Part shown: one piece after another, positions 15,012-22,976 of the stretch | Layout: each line of letters begins with the position of its first letter | Position numbering within the stretch: the stretch's first letter is position 1 | Virus record (IMG/VR): IMGVR_UViG_3300048778_000101 | Span: 1 to 62,208 of that record | Length of the DNA stretch: 62,208 bases | Strand: one strand, 5' to 3' | Origin: a virus | Position numbers and translations under genes: made by a program | The notes under the pieces: model-generated | What the model saw: the letters and a program-made list of their open reading frames with translations, nothing else | Told to the model about the DNA's origin: nothing | Database searches by the model: none

Positions 15012-15425
15012 TCAGTAAGGGGATACTTCCCAAGGAAGCGGGCACATCCGATAGTCCATAACAACTTCTTCCCCCGCTTCTATCTCACGCAATGTTCTAA
15101 CATCAACAACGCCAGCTTCCTGATCAACAAGGAAGCTGGCGTTTGGCGTTTCGGAATGGTTTATGAGACTGGCGAACCCGAGCGCAATTCCCACGGCCCC
15201 ATCATGCCGGTAAATTCTATTCTCCGATCCCGAAGTCTCCCAGGAAAACACATAAGCATCCAGCAGCCCACGGCGTGGGAACTTAACCCATTCCTCCGCA
15301 GGTATAACCAGCACAGGACATCTTTCCAGAATTATAAAAGCCGGTAAATGCCCCGAAGTGAAAACCCCACGACCTTTCCCCGGAACTTCTTGAATGGACA
15401 TCTTGCACCGGGAAGAGTAGATCAT
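15012..15425 (-). CDS. SET-domain protein (putative protein-lysine methyltransferase)
   Basis: 137 residues, one SET domain with little else. Family marks in order: GKGRGVFTSG (residues 16-25), the catalytic core INHSETPNASF (NHS 89-91, PN 94-95), then REIEAGEEVVMDY (residues 113-125) with the DY pair. SET enzymes move a methyl group from S-adenosylmethionine to lysine in proteins. It is the last gene of late operon 2, one base after the amidase-like gene, so it is probably made late and may act on host or virion proteins. The target is unknown. An inverted repeat lies inside the gene at 15111-15140. Confidence 0.88.
   Translation of the reverse strand: MIYSSRCKMSIQEVPGKGRGVFTSGHLPAFIILERCPVLVIPAEEWVKFPRRGLLDAYVFSWETSGSENRIYRHDGAVGIALGFASLINHSETPNASFLVDQEAGVVDVRTLREIEAGEEVVMDYRMCPLPWEVSPY
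15111..15140. terminator. Perfect 11-bp inverted repeat inside the SET gene
   Basis: GCCAGCTTCCT (15111-15121) pairs perfectly with AGGAAGCTGGC (15130-15140) around an 8-base loop. It lies 140 bases past the end of the rightward arm, where transcripts from the two arms collide, so it could stop rightward transcription. There is no strong T tract (GTTTGG follows), so a terminator role is only a proposal. Confidence 0.4.
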
Positions 15426-15426
15426 T

Positions 15427-15951
15427 TCAAACCCCGTCCTTCAAAGGGTTAAGCGGGGCAAACGCCGAGCAGATTAGCAGAAGTTCCTCGGGGGTTATTA
15501 GCTGCCAAGGCTTAGCTAGTGGGCCTGCCACAAACGGATGCGAAGCTTGCGTCAGGGCACCAGCTGCCAAGCCTGAACAGATAAAATGCCCGGCAGTGTG
15601 GAGATCCCTGTTCAAAGCAATTCCCACAATTGCATTCGTATCATAGGGCTTGCCTACTTGGTCAAGTGCCCACATATAAGTAGCGTATTCGCACTCCTGG
15701 GTAGTTGGGAGACTTACCCTAACTCTATTAACCATCCCGCTAGCTGCCCCGTAACCGGACCAGCGTATTTGAACACCGGCAGGCTTGCCCCCTAATCCAG
15801 CTTCGTGCTGCGCTCCGAGTAGATCACCTCGATTAGCATCCCATTCAGGCAGCACAAAATCCACATGCCCCACCGAGCCGTGAGTTCCCCAGTCAATAAC
15901 TTCCCCCATAAGGGAATTAAAGGAACAGAACTGCAAAGTTATCGCGGACAT
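15427..15951 (-). CDS. Permuted NlpC/P60 (YiiX-like, papain-fold) protein
   Basis: 174 residues with GGTGAG before the start. The motif GHVDFVLP (His29) is near the N-terminus and HFICSGLAAGAL (Cys125) comes after DQVGKPYD. This order, His first and Cys later, is that of the permuted papain-like YiiX/YaeF group, which hydrolyse amide bonds in cell-wall peptides, lipids or proteins. There is no signal peptide. It is encoded between a lipoprotein and the SET gene at the end of late operon 2, so a role in lysis or in modifying the envelope is possible. Confidence 0.8.
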   Translation of the reverse strand: MSAITLQFCSFNSLMGEVIDWGTHGSVGHVDFVLPEWDANRGDLLGAQHEAGLGGKPAGVQIRWSGYGAASGMVNRVRVSLPTTQECEYATYMWALDQVGKPYDTNAIVGIALNRDLHTAGHFICSGLAAGALTQASHPFVAGPLAKPWQLITPEELLLICSAFAPLNPLKDGV

Positions 15952-15958
15952 GTCTCAC

Positions 15959-16261
15959 CTAGGGCTGTTTAAGGGGGGTTCCGGGGATAGCGGCAATTCC
16001 GGTCGCGGGGGCCGTGCAAATGATATGCCCCAAGGCGTCAATGGCCACAACAATCGAAGCGGCTGGCGCATCTATCACCTGGATAATGGGGGCGGCGATC
16101 TCCCCGGTGACGTCTACAGCGCACCCCGTTTGTCGCAGAGCCTGCTCGGCTACCGATAGATCGGCCTGAAGCGTCGGGCCGGCGCACCCCGTTGCAAGAA
16201 GAAGCAGCCCACACCAAGCATTACACCGCACTAGTGCCACCAGCGAGTTCGGACGCAACAT
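15959..16261 (-). CDS. Small lipoprotein
   Basis: 100 residues. Residues 16-25 are hydrophobic and end in a lipobox (LLATGC, Cys26), so the protein should be exported and lipid-anchored. The rest contains two more cysteines and beta-type sequence. It follows the holin-like genes and overlaps the gene before it, a position typical of an outer-membrane spanin subunit, but it is not clearly spanin-like. Confidence 0.72.
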   Translation of the reverse strand: MLRPNSLVALVRCNAWCGLLLLATGCAGPTLQADLSVAEQALRQTGCAVDVTGEIAAPIIQVIDAPAASIVVAIDALGHIICTAPATGIAAIPGTPLKQP

Positions 16262-16466
16262 AGTCCAACAACGTCCGTTCGGCTACGGGGATAGCGGCCA
16301 GTGACTTAGCCGCCGACAGGTGCAAATCACGCTCGACAGTCAATTTGGCAATCAAGCCCTGCTGGGAAGTTACAGTTGCCGTCAACTGCTCCGTGGTGGC
16401 AGTAATTTGCGAGGACAGCGCGTCAGCTTTAGTCTGCGCACCCTGGAGCAAAGCAGTGATATTCAT
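16221..16466 (-). CDS. Hypothetical coiled-coil protein in lysis cluster
   Basis: 81 residues, Ala/Thr/Ser-rich and helical (ALSSQITATTEQLTATVTSQ). It overlaps both neighbours: the start shares ATGA with the holin-like gene, and the end overlaps the lipoprotein gene by 41 bases. No membrane segment is seen. It probably belongs to the lysis cluster by position. Confidence 0.7.
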   Translation of the reverse strand: MNITALLQGAQTKADALSSQITATTEQLTATVTSQQGLIAKLTVERDLHLSAAKSLAAIPVAERTLLDYVASELAGGTSAV

Positions 16467-16723
16467 TTTATGCCTCCTGTAGTTTGGGTAGGGTTTTCCG
16501 GGAGTTTCCTTGCCTGCAAATTAACTAGCACATGGGAAATCATCCCCCCGAGGAGGACTATAAGTCCGGCAAAGTTAAGTGCTTCCTCGTCTGTAAGGGG
16601 CTGCAAAGGCCAGTGGGTTAGATAGACCATAGAACTCGCCAGGAGTGACGTAATAGTTCCGCCCCCGGCCACTAGCAGGGAAGGGGATGTCGGATTAACT
16701 GCCACCTTAATGCCCCCCACCAA
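16463..16723 (-). CDS. Holin-like membrane protein
   Basis: 86 residues with two hydrophobic segments, at about residues 17-33 (LVAGGGTITSLLASSMVYL) and 49-67 (EALNFAGLIVLLGGMISHVL), and a polar C-terminus. Small two-span proteins next to an XhlA-like protein in phages are usually holins. Assignment is from topology and context. Confidence 0.7.
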   Translation of the reverse strand: MVGGIKVAVNPTSPSLLVAGGGTITSLLASSMVYLTHWPLQPLTDEEALNFAGLIVLLGGMISHVLVNLQARKLPENPTQTTGGIK

Positions 16724-17063
16724 AAAGCCACTTAATCAATCCATGCAGGCCAGCGCCAATTCCAGTTGCCCCCACAGAAGCGGCTCCCAGCACAAACAAG
16801 CCTCGATCTTTCCAATGCTCCAAAGAGTCTACTTTCTTGGTAAGCTCTTTGATAGCTTGGATCTGCACCTCTTCGATAGCGATGTGGGTCTCCAACGAAA
16901 CTTTAAGTTCCGTCAAAGCGCCCTGCACAGTTTCTAGGAGTAAAAATAGCTTTTCCATCCCTTTAGACTGCTCATCATTGCTGGCTTCCAATTTACCGAG
17001 CGTTTTCCACACATCGTAGTCTACCATTCTGCGGGTGGGGGACTGCTCGGAAACTTCTGGCAT
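16707..17063 (-). CDS. XhlA-like coiled-coil membrane protein (holin-associated)
   Basis: 118 residues from the ATG at 17063. A long coiled coil (residues about 25-85, LKVSLETHIAIEEVQIQAIK) is followed by one C-terminal membrane segment (LFVLGAASVGATGIGAGLHG) and a Lys-Trp end. This is the layout of hemolysin XhlA-like phage proteins that work with holins. It follows the giant internal virion gene by 10 bases. Confidence 0.72.
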   Translation of the reverse strand: MPEVSEQSPTRRMVDYDVWKTLGKLEASNDEQSKGMEKLFLLLETVQGALTELKVSLETHIAIEEVQIQAIKELTKKVDSLEHWKDRGLFVLGAASVGATGIGAGLHGLIKWLFGGGH

Positions 17064-17073
17064 GATCAATTAC

Positions 17074-20000
17074 TCACTTGTTAGCTGCCAGATGGGCTTG
17101 GCGAGCCTTGATTAGAGTTTGCAAGTTGTGATCCGTTTGCCGGGACAAGAGGATGGTAGAAGTCCTAGCGGCGGCTCTAGCGGCATTGAAAGCCTGGCGC
17201 AGCCTGTTCTGCTGCTGCTCTGAATTTAGTTTAACCCAACCGGGACTATTGACAAGCTGAGTTATGTTTAACTTCGCAGCTTTGCCAGCCTTTTCAGAAT
17301 AATACTGGTATTCAGTAGGGAGAAGCGGGATGGAGTTAAAGGACTTTTGCGGTTGCGCGGGGATTGCGTCCAAGCGTTCGAGTTCGGTCCAAACTCTATC
17401 CTGACGAGGAGCCAGCGGAGTTAGCATCATCTTGTTAGGCAGCGGCTCCCCGAAGATGTCCAACCTTGGGGGCAGTTCCGTAGACCAAAATGGGGTACGC
17501 GATTGGACAGTTTCCCGCAGACCATCAACTTTCCGCTGATAGGGATCTATTTCCTGGATATGTGCAACTTGGTTTAGCAGAGAGGAAAACGGCATGAAAC
17601 CCGCCGCAAGGTTAGTTGCATAATATCTTCCAGCATCGAAGGGACTGTCAATTGCCTCGAAAAGATTAGCCAGTCCTCCCACCCAAGTATCATTGACGGT
17701 AAGCTCCCCGAGGGAATGGACTACCCGTTCGAGGCTTTTTTGCATATCTTCTTGGCCGATGTGGTCATACATCTGGAACAGATCCGCCGCCAGCATGAAG
17801 GGCTTAGCGAAACCACCGAGGTACTTAGTCATGGGCACATTGAAAGGGCCGAAGGGGGTTGGCATCTGTAAAGAATAAGGAACTTTACCCAATGCGCGCC
17901 ATTGTGACTCTTCCCCTTCGGGGCAGCCGCCAGTTATCTTACCCTGCGCAGCCAGCCCCAGAACTCCCATGGTGTAGAAAGTTCCGGCGATCATCTTTCC
18001 GCGCACCAGATCGGCTTCGGCACTCTGCCCAAAAGCAGCGCCACGTACATCCTTCAGAGCTAGGCCGAATACTGAACGCTCGATACCTTGGCGAACAAGG
18101 TTAGCCTCCACCTGCACAAACGGAAATATTAGCGACAATCCAAAGTTTTTGCTAACTGCTGAGGAGAACCGCTGCGTCAACGAGCCCCATTCTGCACGAT
18201 TATTAAGGGCCATCTCATTACCGCGCTTAGCGGCTAAGACAGCCATCTCATCTGGGGGGTTGAGGCGCAGTTCAGATATCCTGTCTGTAAGTTGGTAGCC
18301 AGACAACCCCTCAGCCATAGCTTGCTTAGTTGCCAAACCAGCAAGTTGCATCTGGTATCCCACCAGTTTATTGAAGGTATGGATGCCTGTGATAATCCGC
18401 GCCGGGACGTTCATTACATTTCCGTAATAACGTGCAAAGGTTTCTGGGGCAGTTTCTGGGGCAGTTTTGATCTTATTAATAGCTGCTTTAAGCTCCTCCC
18501 CCTTTAGGCCACTGGCGATAGCATCTCGGACGGCTAGTTCTCTATGGTGTCCTGCCAACTCTGCGGCTGGGTTTTCCATCCCAAGGGACAGTTCGCTGTA
18601 ATCCCCCTCCGAAGGGTTGCTGAAGATAGTTCCCTGTTCCCCGAAAATTCGCTGCGGAACTCCAGTCTTAACGGTTCGTAGGGCTTGAGTAATCGCGGCG
18701 GGAGTTGCCGTGTAGTGAGCCTTCACCTGTTCCCAGGCTTCCCGGAAATAGGTGCGCTCCTGCGGGGATAGGCTGGGCTGGAACTTACTCTGCAAGGCCG
18801 CAATTACAGTGTAAGTAGGAACCATCAAGCGTTCATGAGCAGCCGCAGCTATGTAAGCCAAGTGGGTTAGAGGGCCAGACAGCAGCCCTGAATTCCGCTG
18901 CCAAACTACCGCCCGTTTTAGTGTCTCCGTAAGCGGGGTAAAATTAGCCTCCAGGAACTCTCCAAGCTGATCCGGGGAACTGATATCCTTGTTTATAAAC
19001 TCAGCCAGATCGGCCATCTGCTTGAAACTGGTTATGCCGAAATGCTTCTCCATCTGTTCCCGCAAATCCCCTTCCATATTTAATCTAGGGACGTAAGACA
19101 TCTTATGGAAAGCCGCCAGTGCCCGGCCCGCCGAAGCTGCCAGCATAGACCTTTCCCGATAAAAGAACTTAAACCGAGCCACAGACTCCATGTAGTTTTT
19201 GTAGGTTTTCGACGAATAGCCTTTATTCAAAGCCCCGTAAGCCTTGTACATGTCTACCATAGCTTTGGACAGCAAATGCGCGGCGTCTTTTACACGCTGC
19301 TGCTCGCGGTAAGTTACCTCATTGAAGCGGGCGGAATGCAACTCAGGGCTTTGTTGATACATGCTATCTATGACAGCGTAAAAGTCCTTTGTGTCTTTAA
19401 TTCCACGCAAGTCCGTGGGCAAGTTAGTTGCGATGACATTCCCCAGGAGAATTTCCCCATCTTTGCCACGGGGCCAGTTGGCAGAAGTGTTACTGCCATC
19501 AATTATTGGGGCTTTTGGATCTCTGACGGAACTGGTTTCTCCTGGGGGAGGGGCGGAGTTCCCATAGGCGTCTTCGGAACTGCTTCTAGCAGACTGGAAG
19601 GCGTCGGAGATATCTCCGTCTTGCCGTTTAAGGCGCTCGACATCGTCGTCCAGTGATCCAGAGCTTTTTCCCGGAGCGCTAGTTCTGACTTCGTGCTCTC
19701 CAGCAGCCCCCTTACCAGAGCTAGTTGGTCGTCCGTCAGTTTGGGGCTGTTCACGAGCGCGTTCAAATTGCTCAATCGCAGCCTGGCGTCGGAGACTTTC
19801 GTCTGTAGTTCCTGCATAGATGGCATCCACTATCTCCGGGGGGAGGTTATTGGCAATTACGCTATCCACTTCGCCCTTGATGGCATCGCCAATTTTATCG
19901 GACTGGTGCGGGGGCGTGGTTAGAGCTTCGACAGAATGAATTTCGTGGAGTTTAACAGAAGGCAAGTCTTCGGGGCGAATTACCGTTCTAACTGGTTTGC

Positions 20001-22974
20001 TCGTGTAGATCTTATCGAAAACATCCTTCATAGCTTCGGGAAGGGGTTCCCCGAGGGAAGTGATTGTCTGATAGACCTTGGTAAGCCACACTTTGAATTG
20101 CGCAAAAACCTCTGCCAACCCATTACTCGGAGCTACGCCTTCCCGCAAGTACTGTTCATGCCATTTAGCAAATTGCTCATGCTGCGGAACTGACAAATCC
20201 TTAAGATCGGATACTTGGAACTGCCGAGCTACAGAATTATAAAGATCCTTAACCAATTGCGGGGCACTGTCCTCCGCGCCGAGTTTTGTGAGTTCCACAA
20301 GGTACTGGTGGCCTAGCTCATGGACCACTGTGGAAGCGTCTTGGTCTTTGGTTAGGTTGAGGAGATTTTGGGAATTCTCTACGGGCGTAAGACTACCGCG
20401 CTCCGTGCCCTTTGCTTGCAAGAAGGTTTTAGCCTCCTTAACCGCATCCGCACTAGTCCCTTCCCCAGCTTGGAAGCCGTGATCCTCGAAGAATTCTTCT
20501 GGCGTAACTCCATACAAATCCGCCCAAGCATTAGCATGTGCTGTCGCCAGGGCGGCTTCGGTCTTAGCTAGTGCTTCAGGGCGACCCGCCGCTTTGAGCT
20601 GGGTTTCTACATGATTGCTTAGGTCAGCAATTAACTTATCTGAGACTTCCTGCGGGGGCTTAGTGGTTCCGAGCGGAGCTTCAGCAGTTGCTGGCACTTG
20701 CGGGGGTCTGGGCTCGATCGCTTCGGGGGGAAGTCCAGCTTCTACCCTAGCCTCATCGGCCTTAACTGCGACCTCTCCCTGTCTATACGCCTCTTCCAAT
20801 TGCGGGCGGATGAAATCAAGTCTAGTATTCAAACCCGTTTGCCGAGCCCGCATGCTAGCTACACGATTGGCCTCAGCCTCTGCGGCTTTTGCATCTTTGG
20901 CAGCAAATACTTCTTTTGCTTCGGCCTGCTCGCTGTCGGACATGTTTTCCAGAAGAGCATCCCGTCTAGCCGTCAAAGCATCCGCAGCTATTTTAGCCTT
21001 ATCAGCCTCCTCGCCGCCCTTTAATTTAAAATCTTGTGTAAGATCCTTAACCTCCCGGATAGCATCCGCAAGCTTCTGTTTAGCCGCAAGTTGCTCGTCA
21101 ATATCGCGGCCTTCCGCATTGACAAATTGTAGGTCTTCTTTCGCATTATCCACACGGGAATTAGCTTCAGCAATCTTGGCCCGAAGTGGCGCCAGCATCT
21201 CCTCCGGGGCAGCATTTTCCAGAAGCTCTACCTTCTCCAGCCGTGCGGCTAAACTCTGTTTCTGCCTAGTTAGCGCATCATAAGACAAGAACTCTTTCGG
21301 GGCATATGCCTTCGCGGCCTCTTGCACCTCTGGGGTTACATCCGTTCTATAATAGTTAGTTATCTTTCGCAAAGCTTTCATATCTGCGAACTCTTGCGCG
21401 GACATCTCCCCGGAGTTCTCAATGGGAGCTTCCCCGTCTGCCAGCAGTTGCCCATTGCGCTCTTGCTGTATCTGCGCCCGCTGGTAAACATCCCGGATAT
21501 CAGGAACCATTTCCTGCATTTTGGAATTGAGATCCCGGTACTTAGTCATGAGGTCTTGAGCAGCCTCCCCGGAAGCCTCTGAGGGGGCCGCCTCCTGCCA
21601 AGCACCTAGTTGCCGCAAAGTCTCCCCAAGCTGATCCCGCTGGGCAGTTAGATCTCCGTAAGCTGAGATAGTCTGCGGGTCTAGTTGTTTGGCAATGTCC
21701 TGCAAAAGCGGCTTGTCAGAATCGGGGGAAAACAAATCCACAACAGCCTGACGATCTGCGGCTTGTTGGTAGATTTCCTTAATCCTGGGCTCAAGCTCTT
21801 CCAGTCGGGAACTAGCCTTATCGGAAGCTGCTTGCAACCGATTAATTCCAGCCTCGATCTCGGGGGAACTGCCTTCCTCGGATTGCTTCTGCTTCAGTTC
21901 GTCTAGCCAGTTTTTGAAATTAGCGGAGTTCTCCTTAAGGCCAGCATTTTCATTAAAGGCTTCGGGGTCAATGGACTGCGCCACGAGATCGGTTGTGGTC
22001 TGCTTCGGCATCAACTGCGGCTGGGAAGCTGCTACAGAACCTCTAATTGACTGTTCTTCGGGGGTATAGTTATTCCAAAGAGAGGTGTAATCCTGGAAAT
22101 CTCCTAACTGCGGGGCTAAGTCCTGCGGCGTAATTCCCATGTCTTGCATAGGGGTTTGAATAAGGGCTTTGTTGATCTGCTGGGTTAGTTCCGCATTCTT
22201 GGCGAGAAGGTCCGACCCCTCCGGGGAAGCTTGGGAAGTTTTCAGATCCTCGGGAGTTAGCACCGCGCTCGCGGGTTTAGCTCCGAGAATATTAGCGGCG
22301 CGGGCTGCTGGCGTACCCAACTCTTCTAGGTATTTACTCCAACCGTAAGTTCCGCCAGAGAAGGCCGCGCCAACCCCAGCGGCTACGCTCACCTTAGTCC
22401 AATCGACATCCGAGCCGGTTTGGTAATGTTCGTAGGCTTGCCCGGCAGCTTCAAACCCGCCGGAGAAAGCGGCATTCATCCCGCGCTGTAGAAGTGCCCT
22501 AGTTCCCAGCAACCTTTCAAATGCCGAGCCAGTCTCCGTAGCTGTTTTAGCCAACATCGGGCTAAACCCAACCAGCCCAGGAAGCATCCCGCCGACAAAA
22601 GCCGCCGTAGAATGCTGCCCTTCATCTTGGGCCAACTGGATTGGGTCAATTCCAAGTGCTTTAGATACGGAATAGGGCAGCGCATCAAGTAACTTATCTT
22701 GAACTGCACGGGCGGCATAAGAAGCCCCCATACCACCGGCCGCGGCTCCTAGGAAAGTGCCAACTGGCCCCGCAGCGGTTCCGGCCGCTCCACCCAATCC
22801 CATACCAACGTAACTAGCGGCTCCAGGAAAAGCGTTAGCCAGAAATTGGTGCCTAGCCGCACCAGTAGCAGAAGAAGTTAAACTGGAAGTACCCCCCATA
22901 GGTTCTAGTGGGGAAGTTTCATCCGCCGATTTCTCGGCACCGCCCATGGGTAAAAGTTCCGGGGTATCGTCCAA
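17074..22974 (-). CDS. Giant internal virion / polyvalent-type protein with zincin motif
   Basis: 1,966 residues, starting at a TTG with GGAG 8 bases before it. The N-terminal 110 residues are Gly/Ala-rich and hydrophobic (GAAGTAAGPVGTFLGAAAGG), like proteins that insert into membranes on DNA ejection. Residues about 250-820 are long charged helices. HELGH at residues 885-889 is a zinc metallopeptidase signature, with NGLAEVFAQF downstream as a possible third ligand. The C-terminal 800 residues are helical. By position it corresponds to the T7 gp16 class of ejected proteins, and it resembles phage polyvalent proteins that carry host-directed enzymes into the cell. Confidence 0.85.
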   Translation of the reverse strand: MDDTPELLPMGGAEKSADETSPLEPMGGTSSLTSSATGAARHQFLANAFPGAASYVGMGLGGAAGTAAGPVGTFLGAAAGGMGASYAARAVQDKLLDALPYSVSKALGIDPIQLAQDEGQHSTAAFVGGMLPGLVGFSPMLAKTATETGSAFERLLGTRALLQRGMNAAFSGGFEAAGQAYEHYQTGSDVDWTKVSVAAGVGAAFSGGTYGWSKYLEELGTPAARAANILGAKPASAVLTPEDLKTSQASPEGSDLLAKNAELTQQINKALIQTPMQDMGITPQDLAPQLGDFQDYTSLWNNYTPEEQSIRGSVAASQPQLMPKQTTTDLVAQSIDPEAFNENAGLKENSANFKNWLDELKQKQSEEGSSPEIEAGINRLQAASDKASSRLEELEPRIKEIYQQAADRQAVVDLFSPDSDKPLLQDIAKQLDPQTISAYGDLTAQRDQLGETLRQLGAWQEAAPSEASGEAAQDLMTKYRDLNSKMQEMVPDIRDVYQRAQIQQERNGQLLADGEAPIENSGEMSAQEFADMKALRKITNYYRTDVTPEVQEAAKAYAPKEFLSYDALTRQKQSLAARLEKVELLENAAPEEMLAPLRAKIAEANSRVDNAKEDLQFVNAEGRDIDEQLAAKQKLADAIREVKDLTQDFKLKGGEEADKAKIAADALTARRDALLENMSDSEQAEAKEVFAAKDAKAAEAEANRVASMRARQTGLNTRLDFIRPQLEEAYRQGEVAVKADEARVEAGLPPEAIEPRPPQVPATAEAPLGTTKPPQEVSDKLIADLSNHVETQLKAAGRPEALAKTEAALATAHANAWADLYGVTPEEFFEDHGFQAGEGTSADAVKEAKTFLQAKGTERGSLTPVENSQNLLNLTKDQDASTVVHELGHQYLVELTKLGAEDSAPQLVKDLYNSVARQFQVSDLKDLSVPQHEQFAKWHEQYLREGVAPSNGLAEVFAQFKVWLTKVYQTITSLGEPLPEAMKDVFDKIYTSKPVRTVIRPEDLPSVKLHEIHSVEALTTPPHQSDKIGDAIKGEVDSVIANNLPPEIVDAIYAGTTDESLRRQAAIEQFERAREQPQTDGRPTSSGKGAAGEHEVRTSAPGKSSGSLDDDVERLKRQDGDISDAFQSARSSSEDAYGNSAPPPGETSSVRDPKAPIIDGSNTSANWPRGKDGEILLGNVIATNLPTDLRGIKDTKDFYAVIDSMYQQSPELHSARFNEVTYREQQRVKDAAHLLSKAMVDMYKAYGALNKGYSSKTYKNYMESVARFKFFYRERSMLAASAGRALAAFHKMSYVPRLNMEGDLREQMEKHFGITSFKQMADLAEFINKDISSPDQLGEFLEANFTPLTETLKRAVVWQRNSGLLSGPLTHLAYIAAAAHERLMVPTYTVIAALQSKFQPSLSPQERTYFREAWEQVKAHYTATPAAITQALRTVKTGVPQRIFGEQGTIFSNPSEGDYSELSLGMENPAAELAGHHRELAVRDAIASGLKGEELKAAINKIKTAPETAPETFARYYGNVMNVPARIITGIHTFNKLVGYQMQLAGLATKQAMAEGLSGYQLTDRISELRLNPPDEMAVLAAKRGNEMALNNRAEWGSLTQRFSSAVSKNFGLSLIFPFVQVEANLVRQGIERSVFGLALKDVRGAAFGQSAEADLVRGKMIAGTFYTMGVLGLAAQGKITGGCPEGEESQWRALGKVPYSLQMPTPFGPFNVPMTKYLGGFAKPFMLAADLFQMYDHIGQEDMQKSLERVVHSLGELTVNDTWVGGLANLFEAIDSPFDAGRYYATNLAAGFMPFSSLLNQVAHIQEIDPYQRKVDGLRETVQSRTPFWSTELPPRLDIFGEPLPNKMMLTPLAPRQDRVWTELERLDAIPAQPQKSFNSIPLLPTEYQYYSEKAGKAAKLNITQLVNSPGWVKLNSEQQQNRLRQAFNAARAAARTSTILLSRQTDHNLQTLIKARQAHLAANK

Positions 22975-22976
22975 TT

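Noticed and set aside
20615-21283. A 222-codon Ser/Ala-rich frame antisense to the giant virion gene
   Set aside because: Composition mirrors the Glu/Ala-rich helices on the other strand; no ribosome-binding site or neighbours in the same direction.
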